The position numbers and the translations under genes are program-made. A stretch of 64,000 bases of DNA from Simonsiella sp051414845 (GTDB taxonomy: Bacteria > Pseudomonadota > Gammaproteobacteria > Burkholderiales > Neisseriaceae): the NCBI GenBank assembly GCA_051414845.1, contig CP183313.1:930001-994000 (forward strand). The letters run 5' to 3'. The number at the start of each line of letters is the position of its first letter. The first letter of the stretch is position 1. Shown here in pieces: positions 7,622-15,883 of this stretch. Below the pieces are notes generated by a model. That model worked only from the letters and a program-made list of their open reading frames with translations, made no database searches and was not told the origin of the DNA.

Positions 7622-10600
7622 ATGCAAATACCCAATCTCAACGAAATTCTCTGCAAAGACCGCCATTTTCTCAAAACCGCTTTCAGGCAGCCTGAAAAAT
7701 TCGGTGGCATAGAAAAAGTACAACAAAAATACGCCAAATCCCACGGAATCTACCGAAAACGCGCCCAAAATCTGCCAACGCCCACTTTTGATGACAGCCT
7801 GCCCGTCCACGCCAAACGCGATGAAATCCGCCAAGCCATTGCAAACAATCAAGTCGTGATTATTTGTGGCGAAACAGGTTCGGGCAAAACCACGCAAATC
7901 CCCAAAATCTGCTTGGAATTGGGGCGTGGCGCGGCGGGCTTGATTGGGCACACCCAACCACGCCGTTTGGCGGCGCGTTCGGTGGCGGAACGGATTGCCG
8001 AAGAATTGGGCAGCCCGATTGGGCAAGCGGTCGGCTACAAAGTGCGTTTCAACGACCAAATTTCACGCGATTCCGCCATTAAATTGATGACGGACGGCAT
8101 TTTGCTTGCCGAAACCCAAACCGACCGTTTTTTAACCGCCTACGACACCATCATCATTGACGAAGCCCACGAACGCAGCCTGAACATTGATTTCCTATTA
8201 GGCTATTTAAAACAATTACTTCCCTCTCGTCCCGACTTAAAAATCATCATCACGTCCGCCACCATTGACGCGGACAGATTTTCGCAACATTTCAACAACG
8301 CGCCCGTGATTGAAGTGAGCGGACGCACTTTTCCAGTAGAAATTTTGTATCGTCCCATCAATACTTTAGATGAAGATGAAGCGGAAATTGAAATCGCAGA
8401 CGCGATTGTGGACGCGGCAGACGAATTGGCGCGTTTGGGCGAAGGCGATATTTTGGTATTTTTGGCTGGGGAACGCGAAATTCGTGAAGCGGCAGAAGCC
8501 TTACGCAAATCGCCATTACGTAAAAATGACGACATTTTGCCGCTTTTTGCGCGATTATCGGCACAAGAACAGCACAAAATCTTCCACCCAACGGGTTCGC
8601 AAAGGCGCATTATTTTGGCGACCAATGTGGCGGAAACTTCGCTGACCGTGCCGCGCATTAAATATGTGATAGACACGGGTTTGGCGCGTGTCAAGCGTTA
8701 TTCCGCAAGGGCAAAAGTGGAACAATTGCACGTTGAGAAAATTTCGCAAGCGGCAGCGCGGCAGCGTTCGGGGCGATGTGGGCGCGTGGCGGCTGGCGTG
8801 GCGGTGCGTTTGTATGAAAAAAGTGATTTTAATCAGAGACCTGCATTTACAGACCCTGAAATTATCCGCAGCAATTTGGCGGCGGTGATTTTGCGTATGG
8901 CAGCCTTAAAATTGGGCGATGTGGCGGCATTTCCGTTTTTGGAAGCCCCCGACCAGCGTTACATCAATGACGGTTTTCAGGTTTTGCAGGAATTGGGTGC
9001 AGTAAACGAGCGCAATGAATTGACCAAATTGGGCGAACAAATGGCGCGTTTGCCGATAGACCCGAAAATTTCGCGCATGTTAATCGCGGCACAAGTGCAT
9101 GATTGTGTGGCAGAAATGTTGATTATTGTGTCGGCATTGTCCATTCAAGACCCGCGTGAGCGTCCGCTTGAAGTGCGCGAAGCGGCAGCCAAAGCGCACG
9201 AGCGTTTTGCGGATAAACAATCGGATTTTTTGGCGTATGTGAATATTTGGGACAGTTTCCAGCGCGAGCGCGATAAGGGTTTGACCAATAAGCAATTAAT
9301 TCAATGGTGTCATCAATATTTCTTGTCGCATTTGCGGATTCGGGAGTGGCGCGAGTTGCACAAACAATTGGCGGAAATTGCGGTGGAAATGGGTTTGGTG
9401 GCGAAAGAACACGCGTTCAGGCAGCCTGAAAATTTGTCCGTGTTTGAAAAAGCGCAAATTGATGAAAATGCAGACATTGCCGCGCAAGCCAAGCAAAAAC
9501 AAATCCACAAAAAAAATCATCGCGCCCAAATTCAAGCGAAAAAACAAAGCACTTACGAACAAATTCATCGCGCTTTGCTGACGGGTTTGGTGGCGAATGT
9601 GGGCATGAAATCGCCCGAAGGACACGATTACACGGGCGCGCGCGGTTCGCATTTTCATTTGTTTCCCACGTCTGCCTTGTTTAAAAGCAAGCCAAAATGG
9701 GTCATGGCGGCAGAATTAACTGAAACATCAAAACTTTATGCGCGAGACGTGGCGGCGATTGACCCCGAATGGATAGAGCAGGAAGCGCGGCATTTGGTGC
9801 GTTACCATTATTTTGAGCCGCATTGGGAGCGCAAACGTGGCGAAGTGGTCGCCAGCGAGCGCGTAACCCTTTATGGTTTAACGGTTTTGCCGCGCCGTCC
9901 GATTGCGTATGGCAAGGTTGCGCCAGCCGAAGCGCGTGAGTTGTTTATTCGTGGCGCGTTGGTGGCGCAGGATTGTGATTTGCAGGCTGCCTTTTTCACG
10001 CACAATAAAAAATTAATCAAAGAAATTATTGATTTAGAAAACAAATCGCGTAAACAAGATGTGTTGGTTGATGAAGAAGTGTTGCTTGATTTTTATGATA
10101 AAAGGCTGCCTGAAAATTATGTGCCGTCTGAAAAATCCGCGAAACTTTCAGGCAGCCTGCAATCTGTCCCCTCCCCCGTCCCCAACGGGGGAGGGTTAGG
10201 GTGGGGGCAAAATGGCGCGGATAAAACAAATGCCGTTGCGCCCAAAAGCACCGCCCCCACCCCAGCCCTCCCCCGCCAGTCGGGGGAGGGAGCAAATCGC
10301 ACCCCGAAAAAAGGTTCAGGCAACCTGAAAGCGAAGCCACTCGCCGATTTACGCACTTTTGAAGCGTGGCTGAAAACCAATGACACCCAATCTTTGTTTT
10401 TAAGCAAAGAAGATTTAATGCAACACGCCGCCGCGCACATCACGGAAGAGCAGTTCCCGAAATTTTGGCAAAACGCAGACGGCAAATTCAAATTGTCCTA
10501 CCGTTTTGAGCCACATCATCCTTTGGACGGCGTAACGCTGACCGTGCCGCTGACCGTGTTAAACCGCATCAATCCGCACGAATTGGAATGGCTGGTGCAA

Positions 10601-11812
10601 GGCATGTTGCGCGAAAAACTCGCTTTGTTAATCAAAGCCTTGCCAAAACAAATCCGCCGCGTGTGCGTGCCTGTGCCTGATTTTGTAACACAATTTTTGT
10701 TGAGCGAACCCGACCAAAGCGCACCGATTTTGCCGCAACTCGCCCATGCCATCGCCAAACACGCAGGCGATATGCGCTTGTTAGAGCAGATTAATTTGGA
10801 CGAATGGGCGGCATTCAGGCTGCCTGAACATTGTTATTTTAATTTGCGCGTGGTGGACGATGGCGGTCAAGAACTCGCCAGCAGCCGCGATTTAGCGCAA
10901 TTACAACAACAACTTGGACAAGCCGCAGCCGTTACTTTCCGCGATAATACGCAGGAATTTGAGCGCGATAATATTACTGATTGGAGCATTGGCACGCTGC
11001 CTGAAAGCATTAAATTTGCGCGTGGCAAACAGCAACTCACAGGCTACTTGGCACTACAGACGCAAAAAGACGGCACGGTATCGCTGCGCCTGTTTGACAC
11101 GGAACAAGCGGCGGAACAGGCGCACCGTAAAGGCATTATCTCATTGATTCAAATGCAATTAAAAGACCATATGAAAGATTTCAATAAAGGCATTCAGGGC
11201 TATACGCAGGCGGCGATGTTGCTGAAACACATTGCGCCTGATGTGTTGAAAGACGATTTGACTGCCGCGATTTGCGACCGCGCCTTTATTGGCGAAGACG
11301 AATTGCCGCGCAATGAAAAAGCCTTTAAAGAACAAATTAAAAGGGCGAAAAGCAGGCTGCCTGCGGTGAAAGAAGCGGTGAGCCGTTATTTGGGCGAGAT
11401 TACAGCCGCCTACACCGAATTAAACGCGAAATTGGGCAAACATCCGCTCACGCCTTTGTTGCGTGAACGGCTGAATGTGTTGCTGGGTGCGGGTTTTGCC
11501 AGCCATACGCCGTGGGCGCAATGGGCGCGTTTGCCTGTGTATTTGCGGGCGATGAGTTTGCGGGTGGACAAATACAGCGCAAATCCCGCGCGTGATATGG
11601 CGCGTGAAGCGGATATTCAGGAACTGGAAACGATGTGGGCGGAAAAAGTGGCTGGTTTGCAAAGGCAGAATTTGGTGGTTTCAGGCAGCCTGAAAGATTT
11701 GGGGTGGGATTTGGAGGAGTTGCGGGTGTCCTTATTTGCGCAAGAACTGAAAACGCCTTATCCTGTTTCTATTAAGCGGTTGCAGAAAGAGTGGGGGATA
11801 TTGAATAAGTGA
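7622..11812 (+). CDS. hrpA: ATP-dependent RNA helicase HrpA
   Basis: A 1396-residue DEAH-box helicase. Visible motifs are Walker A GETGSGKTT (about residue 83), TQPRRLAARSVA, DEAH (about 179), the SATID motif, and the QRSGRCGRVAAG motif VI. These are followed by the HA2/OB-fold and the long HrpA-specific C-terminal region. The start chosen is ATG at 7622; the longer upstream frame runs through repeat-rich DNA. The protein is about 100 residues longer than E. coli HrpA, partly because a 123-bp palindromic element (10168-10290) plus flanking DUS is translated in frame. HrpA rescues stalled ribosomes or processes mRNA in E. coli. Confidence 0.95.
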   Translation: MQIPNLNEILCKDRHFLKTAFRQPEKFGGIEKVQQKYAKSHGIYRKRAQNLPTPTFDDSLPVHAKRDEIRQAIANNQVVIICGETGSGKTTQIPKICLELGRGAAGLIGHTQPRRLAARSVAERIAEELGSPIGQAVGYKVRFNDQISRDSAIKLMTDGILLAETQTDRFLTAYDTIIIDEAHERSLNIDFLLGYLKQLLPSRPDLKIIITSATIDADRFSQHFNNAPVIEVSGRTFPVEILYRPINTLDEDEAEIEIADAIVDAADELARLGEGDILVFLAGEREIREAAEALRKSPLRKNDDILPLFARLSAQEQHKIFHPTGSQRRIILATNVAETSLTVPRIKYVIDTGLARVKRYSARAKVEQLHVEKISQAAARQRSGRCGRVAAGVAVRLYEKSDFNQRPAFTDPEIIRSNLAAVILRMAALKLGDVAAFPFLEAPDQRYINDGFQVLQELGAVNERNELTKLGEQMARLPIDPKISRMLIAAQVHDCVAEMLIIVSALSIQDPRERPLEVREAAAKAHERFADKQSDFLAYVNIWDSFQRERDKGLTNKQLIQWCHQYFLSHLRIREWRELHKQLAEIAVEMGLVAKEHAFRQPENLSVFEKAQIDENADIAAQAKQKQIHKKNHRAQIQAKKQSTYEQIHRALLTGLVANVGMKSPEGHDYTGARGSHFHLFPTSALFKSKPKWVMAAELTETSKLYARDVAAIDPEWIEQEARHLVRYHYFEPHWERKRGEVVASERVTLYGLTVLPRRPIAYGKVAPAEARELFIRGALVAQDCDLQAAFFTHNKKLIKEIIDLENKSRKQDVLVDEEVLLDFYDKRLPENYVPSEKSAKLSGSLQSVPSPVPNGGGLGWGQNGADKTNAVAPKSTAPTPALPRQSGEGANRTPKKGSGNLKAKPLADLRTFEAWLKTNDTQSLFLSKEDLMQHAAAHITEEQFPKFWQNADGKFKLSYRFEPHHPLDGVTLTVPLTVLNRINPHELEWLVQGMLREKLALLIKALPKQIRRVCVPVPDFVTQFLLSEPDQSAPILPQLAHAIAKHAGDMRLLEQINLDEWAAFRLPEHCYFNLRVVDDGGQELASSRDLAQLQQQLGQAAAVTFRDNTQEFERDNITDWSIGTLPESIKFARGKQQLTGYLALQTQKDGTVSLRLFDTEQAAEQAHRKGIISLIQMQLKDHMKDFNKGIQGYTQAAMLLKHIAPDVLKDDLTAAICDRAFIGEDELPRNEKAFKEQIKRAKSRLPAVKEAVSRYLGEITAAYTELNAKLGKHPLTPLLRERLNVLLGAGFASHTPWAQWARLPVYLRAMSLRVDKYSANPARDMAREADIQELETMWAEKVAGLQRQNLVVSGSLKDLGWDLEELRVSLFAQELKTPYPVSIKRLQKEWGILNK
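10168..10290. repeat. In-frame palindromic insertion inside hrpA
   Basis: A G/C-rich composite inverted repeat of 123 bp (41 codons). It contains a left hairpin built on CCCTCCCCCG/CGGGGGAGGG (10168-10195) and a right hairpin of the same sequence (10266-10290). Facing arms GGGTTAGGGTGGGGGC and GCCCCCACCCCAGCCC enclose about 44 bp. It keeps the hrpA reading frame open and encodes a low-complexity Pro/Gly-rich linker. DUS-like copies flank it at 10147 and 10314, so it appears to be a repetitive mobile element tolerated in a linker. Confidence 0.75.
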
Positions 11813-11840
11813 ATTTTCAAGTAAGCAAGAATATAAATCG

Positions 11841-11848
11841 TGTATAAT
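11841..11848 (+). promoter_or_regulatory. Probable -10 element of the DUF262 gene
   Basis: TGTATAAT lies 35 bp before the gene start, inside AT-rich DNA that begins right after the hrpA stop. No good -35 at standard spacing is visible, so only the -10 is supported. Confidence 0.4.
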
Positions 11849-11882
11849 TTTGTATTTATTTTCATTTAGGATTAAAAACTTA

Positions 11883-13889
11883 ATGGATAATCAATTACTA
11901 ACACTATCAAAAATTTTTACTGAGCGTTTATTTAGAATCCCAGATTATCAACGTGGCTATGCTTGGACAAATAAGCAACTAAAAGATTTTTGGAATGATT
12001 TAGACCAATTAAGTTTGGGAAGTAATCATTATACGGGAGTTTTAACATTAGAGAATGTTAGCAGTCAGATATATGAAAAATGGGAAGATGACCTTTGGAT
12101 TATTAAAGATAAAAATTATCAACCATATTTTGTTGTTGATGGTCAACAAAGATTAACGACAACAATTATTTTAATTCAAGCTATTTTAGAAAAAATACAA
12201 GACAGCATTGATTTAAATCATACAGAATCTAAAGATATTAGAAAAAAATTTATCTTTGATTCAAAAGACAAAGGAATTTCTCGTTCTTATATTTTTGGAT
12301 ATGAAAAAGATAATCCAAGTTATGAATTTTTAAAAACTAAAATTTTTTTAGAAACCTCATCCACTAATATTGGTGAGGAAACTATCTATACGCAGAATTT
12401 AGAAAATGCTAAGCGATTTTTCCAAGATAAAATTAGCAAATTATCTAATGATGAAACTGAGAAATTATATAAGAAAATTACGCAGCAATTATTATTTAAT
12501 ATTTTTACCATTACTGATGATGTGGATGTTTGTGTTGCGTTCGAGACCATGAATAATAGAGGTAAGCCATTATCATATTTGGAATTATTAAAGAATAGAT
12601 TAATTTACTTGTCTTTAAAAATTGATTCTGATGAGACTGAAAAATTAAAATTGCGTAGGGCTATTAATGATTGCTGGAAAACAATATATCATAATTTAGG
12701 TAGAAATAAAGAGAATCCCCTTGATGATGATTGGTTTTTAAGAAATCATTATCTTATGTATTTTGGACATGAGTTTCTCAATGAAAATTCAGAAAAAAAC
12801 AGCTATTATCATAGAGTGATATTATCTATGCGCTTTGGAACGAATCATGTTGACTATTCTACTGATTTATTAGAAAAGCGATTTATCACTAAAAAAATTA
12901 ATGCACATGGAAATGAAGGAACGATAGATATTGAATATATATATAAATATGTGAGTTCTCTACAAGATTCTGTAGATATATGGTACAAAATATTCAATCC
13001 CAAAGATAGTAAGTTCCCTAGTAAAATTCAAATATTTTTAGAAAAAATAAATAGATTAAATTTCCAGCCTATTTATCCTTTAGTTTTGACTGTTTTATAT
13101 AAGGAAAAGTCAGAGGAAGTTCAATTCAATTTTCTTAAAGCCTTAGAACGTTTTTTATTTGTAGCTATTTTGGTATCTTGGAGTCGTGCCTTAATTTTTG
13201 ATATTTTAGGGGATTTAAATTTATGGAAATTAATTTTAGATTTTCAAAATGAAAAAATTGATTGTGATAAAATTACAAAACATATCAATAGCTTAGTAGA
13301 TGGTAATTTAAAAAATTCTAACTTAATTACTCATATTATCCAACAATTTTCTGAACGTGGTTTTTATGATTGGGAAGGAATTAGATATTTTTTATATGAG
13401 TATGAATTATTTTTAAAAGACAAATCTAAAACAGAACGTGAAAAAATATCATGGGAGAGTTTTAGAGAGGATTTGACAATAGGAGAAAATAATAGTGATT
13501 ATATTACTATTGAGCATATTTATCCCAAAAAAACAGGGAAACATGAATATTGGAAAACAAATTTTCCAACCTATACGAAGTCAACTAAAAAACGTAAAAA
13601 TTTAGTCAATTCTTTAGGTAATTTACTACCATTATCTAAACCCAAGAATTCTAGCCTATCAAATTTACCTTTTCCCATAAAAAAATCAGGCAGGAATGGG
13701 GAGGCTGGGTACTTTAATGGAGGATATGCTGAAAACGAAGTTGCTCTAGTACAAGATTGGAATGAGGAACAAATTAAAATTCGTGGATTAAAGTTATTAA
13801 ATTTCATGGAGAAAAGATGGAATATTGATTTCATGAATGATGAAAATCGAATTGTGATGTTAGGTTTATCACATATGTTAAATAAATAA
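11883..13889 (+). CDS. DUF262/DUF1524 (GmrSD-like) defence-type nuclease
   Basis: A 668-residue protein with the GmrS-type N-terminal domain (IPDYQRGYAWT near residue 18, VVDGQQRLTTTIILIQ near 83). It has a long helical middle and a C-terminal DUF1524 HNH-type nuclease (IEHIYPKK near 541, then SLGNLLPLSKPKNSSLSN). In known GmrSD/BrxU enzymes the DGQQR domain hydrolyses NTP and the HNH domain cuts modified phage DNA. The gene is far more AT-rich than its neighbours, contains no full DUS and lies alone between hrpA and mutM. This suggests horizontal acquisition. I chose the internal Met at 11883 because it begins the conserved fold. Confidence 0.85.
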   Translation: MDNQLLTLSKIFTERLFRIPDYQRGYAWTNKQLKDFWNDLDQLSLGSNHYTGVLTLENVSSQIYEKWEDDLWIIKDKNYQPYFVVDGQQRLTTTIILIQAILEKIQDSIDLNHTESKDIRKKFIFDSKDKGISRSYIFGYEKDNPSYEFLKTKIFLETSSTNIGEETIYTQNLENAKRFFQDKISKLSNDETEKLYKKITQQLLFNIFTITDDVDVCVAFETMNNRGKPLSYLELLKNRLIYLSLKIDSDETEKLKLRRAINDCWKTIYHNLGRNKENPLDDDWFLRNHYLMYFGHEFLNENSEKNSYYHRVILSMRFGTNHVDYSTDLLEKRFITKKINAHGNEGTIDIEYIYKYVSSLQDSVDIWYKIFNPKDSKFPSKIQIFLEKINRLNFQPIYPLVLTVLYKEKSEEVQFNFLKALERFLFVAILVSWSRALIFDILGDLNLWKLILDFQNEKIDCDKITKHINSLVDGNLKNSNLITHIIQQFSERGFYDWEGIRYFLYEYELFLKDKSKTEREKISWESFREDLTIGENNSDYITIEHIYPKKTGKHEYWKTNFPTYTKSTKKRKNLVNSLGNLLPLSKPKNSSLSNLPFPIKKSGRNGEAGYFNGGYAENEVALVQDWNEEQIKIRGLKLLNFMEKRWNIDFMNDENRIVMLGLSHMLNK

Positions 13890-13910
13890 TTTGTATTAAG
13901 AGTATAGAGT

Positions 13911-14729
13911 ATGCCCGAACTCCCCGAAGTAGAAACCACCCTACGCGGCATTGCCCCACACATACGCGGCAAAAAAATCGCCCAAACCCTTGTGCGCCAA
14001 GCCAAATTGCGCTGGCAAATTCCGTCCGAACTGGCTGAAATTTTGCATGGGCAAACGGTGCGTAAATGCACACGCCGCGCCAAATATCTGTTGATTTGTG
14101 TTGATACGGGCGTGCTGATTGTGCATTTGGGCATGTCAGGCAGCCTGCGGATTTGGCGCGACAATGCGCCCGAGCCGTCCAAACACGACCATGTGGATTT
14201 TGTGTTTGATGACGGCACGGTGTTGCGCTACCACGACCCGCGCCGTTTTGGGGCGATTTTGTGGCTCGCTGGCGTGGCGGAACACCATGATTTGCTGAAA
14301 AATCTGGGCGTTGAGCCATTGTCGGACGATTTCACACCCGAATATTTGTTGGCAAAATTGCAAGGCAAAAGTCGCGCCATCAAACTGATGATTATGGACA
14401 ATGCGATTGTGGTCGGCGTGGGCAATATTTACGCGAATGAAAGTCTGTTTCAGGCAGCTATTTTGCCTAATCGCCCAGCCAAATCATTGAATTTACAAGA
14501 TTGTGAAAACTTGATCGCTGCCATCAAACAAATCTTGCAACGTGCCATTGAAACAGGCGGCAGCACTCTGCGCGATTTCGTGGACAGCGAAGGCAAAAGC
14601 GGCTATTTTCAACAGGAATACAAAGTTTACGGTCGCGCAGGTTCAGGCTGCCTGAAATGTGGCGGCTTGATTGAAAAATCGGTGCTGGGGCAGCGTGGGA
14701 CGTTTTATTGCTCGCATTGTCAGAAATGA
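13911..14729 (+). CDS. mutM: Formamidopyrimidine-DNA glycosylase
   Basis: A 272-residue base-excision repair enzyme that removes 8-oxoguanine and FapyG and nicks the abasic site. It has the processed N terminus MPELPEVET (Pro2 nucleophile, Glu3), Lys58 in RRAKYLL, the H2TH-region motif VVGVGNIYANES, and a C-terminal zinc finger with CLKC and CSHC. A DUS lies exactly over the first half of the zinc finger, encoding SGCLK, so the first zinc ligand Cys is part of the uptake repeat. The gene follows the AT-rich nuclease by 21 bp. Confidence 0.97.
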   Translation: MPELPEVETTLRGIAPHIRGKKIAQTLVRQAKLRWQIPSELAEILHGQTVRKCTRRAKYLLICVDTGVLIVHLGMSGSLRIWRDNAPEPSKHDHVDFVFDDGTVLRYHDPRRFGAILWLAGVAEHHDLLKNLGVEPLSDDFTPEYLLAKLQGKSRAIKLMIMDNAIVVGVGNIYANESLFQAAILPNRPAKSLNLQDCENLIAAIKQILQRAIETGGSTLRDFVDSEGKSGYFQQEYKVYGRAGSGCLKCGGLIEKSVLGQRGTFYCSHCQK

Positions 14730-14754
14730 TTTTCAGGCAGGCTGAAAATAATAG

Positions 14755-14900
14755 CTTGGAGCGCGGGCGGCTAATTGCCTACGCCATGGAATTTTGTCTT
14801 TAAATCAAAGATTTGAATAAACTATCCAGCCCGTATATTTGATTTTATTCAATAGTTTGTTTTTGTGGGAGCGAGCCGCTCCCGCTCCATGTTATGCAAA
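14755..14900. repeat. REP/BIME-like double hairpin
   Basis: Two separate GC-rich hairpin motifs (GGAGCGCGGGCGGCT... and GTGGGAGCGAGCCGCTCCC...) sit about 100 bp apart around an AT-rich spacer. A better-preserved copy of the same arrangement lies at 48155-48239. It has no coding capacity. Confidence 0.4.
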
Positions 14901-14906
14901 GATTTA

Positions 14907-14952
14907 AGGCTGCCTGAAAAGTTTAATAAACTTTTCAGGCAGCCTCTTTTTT
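14907..14952 (+). terminator. DUS-pair terminator after mutM
   Basis: AGGCTGCCTGAAAAGTTTA and its inverted copy form a near-perfect stem of about 18 bp with a short loop, followed by C and seven T on the plus strand. It ends mutM transcription. The convergent folD gene lies just beyond. Confidence 0.85.
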
Positions 14953-14962
14953 ACAAGCTAGA

Positions 14963-15817
14963 TTATTTATCGTGTAACTCTGCCGCTTGCAAAGTATTTT
15001 GCAGCAGCGTGGCAATCGTCATCGGTCCTACGCCACCTGGTACAGGCGTAATCCATGCGGCACGTTGTTGTGCGACTTCAAAATCTACGTCACCAACGAG
15101 TTTGCCGTTATCCAAGCGGTTGATACCGATATCAATCACAATCGCTCCTTCTTTAATCCATTCGCCTTTAACCAAACCTGGTTTGCCGACCGCGACCACG
15201 ACAATATCGCCTTCGCTCACTTCTTTCGCTAAATCTTGTGTGAAACGATGGCACACGGTAACGGTTGCGCCGTGCAACATCATTTCTAGTGATTGTGGAC
15301 GACCAACAATATTGGACGCGCCAACAATCACAACTTTTTTGCCTTTAACATTGAGCTGATATTCTTCTAAAAGCGTCATCACACCTTTAGGCGTACACGG
15401 ACGCAGCAGCGGTTTGCGCACTGCCAAGCGTCCGACGTTATACGGATGGAAACCGTCCACATCTTTATCGGGCACAATGCGTTCAATCACTTGTTGAGTG
15501 TCAATGTGTTGCGGCAAGGGCAGTTGCACCAAAATGCCATCCACTTCTGCGTTGGCATTCAAATCGTCAATCAATTGCAGCAATTCAGCTTCGGTGGTGC
15601 TGGCGGGCAAGACATAAGAGAATGATTTAAAGCCAACTTTTTCGCAAGCAACGTTTTTGTTGCGCACATACACCGCGCTAGCAGGGTTGTCGCCTACCAA
15701 TACAACGGCTAAACCTGGTGCGCGCTGACCTTGGGCAACGCGTGCGGCAACTTGTTCAATGATTTGCGCTTGAATTTTTTCGGAAACGGCTTTGCCGTTA
15801 ATCAATTGTGCGCTCAT
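14963..15817 (-). CDS. folD: Methylenetetrahydrofolate dehydrogenase/cyclohydrolase
   Basis: A 284-residue bifunctional enzyme. It interconverts 5,10-methylene-, 5,10-methenyl- and 10-formyl-tetrahydrofolate with NADP. Visible signatures are YVRNK (Tyr50/Lys54, catalytic), VDGILVQLPLP, PDKDVDGFHPYN, the nucleotide-binding IVGASNIVGRP and the C-terminal PVPGGVGPMTIATLL. Length is normal for the family. It is monocistronic on the minus strand, with a DUS hairpin upstream separating it from the antiporter. Confidence 0.98.
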   Translation of the reverse strand: MSAQLINGKAVSEKIQAQIIEQVAARVAQGQRAPGLAVVLVGDNPASAVYVRNKNVACEKVGFKSFSYVLPASTTEAELLQLIDDLNANAEVDGILVQLPLPQHIDTQQVIERIVPDKDVDGFHPYNVGRLAVRKPLLRPCTPKGVMTLLEEYQLNVKGKKVVIVGASNIVGRPQSLEMMLHGATVTVCHRFTQDLAKEVSEGDIVVVAVGKPGLVKGEWIKEGAIVIDIGINRLDNGKLVGDVDFEVAQQRAAWITPVPGGVGPMTIATLLQNTLQAAELHDK

Positions 15818-15849
15818 ATTAGTTCCTTGTAACTATTTGAAAAATAAGA

Positions 15850-15878
15850 AAGGCTGCCTGAAAACTTTTCAGGCAGCA
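15850..15878 (-). terminator. DUS-pair hairpin after the NhaD-like gene
   Basis: AGGCTGCCTGAAAA and TTTTCAGGCAGC face each other with a minimal loop. On the minus strand the stem is followed by a T-rich tract (CTTTCTTATTTTT), consistent with termination of the upstream minus-strand gene. Confidence 0.6.
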
Positions 15879-15883
15879 TGGGT

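Noticed and set aside
10026..10491. Minus-strand frames reading PPPTGGGGLGWG-like peptides in hrpA
   Set aside because: These are the reverse reading of the palindromic insertion and surrounding hrpA sequence, not genes.
13571..14319. Two minus-strand frames across the nuclease-mutM junction
   Set aside because: They cross two clear plus-strand genes in other frames and have no recognisable sequence.
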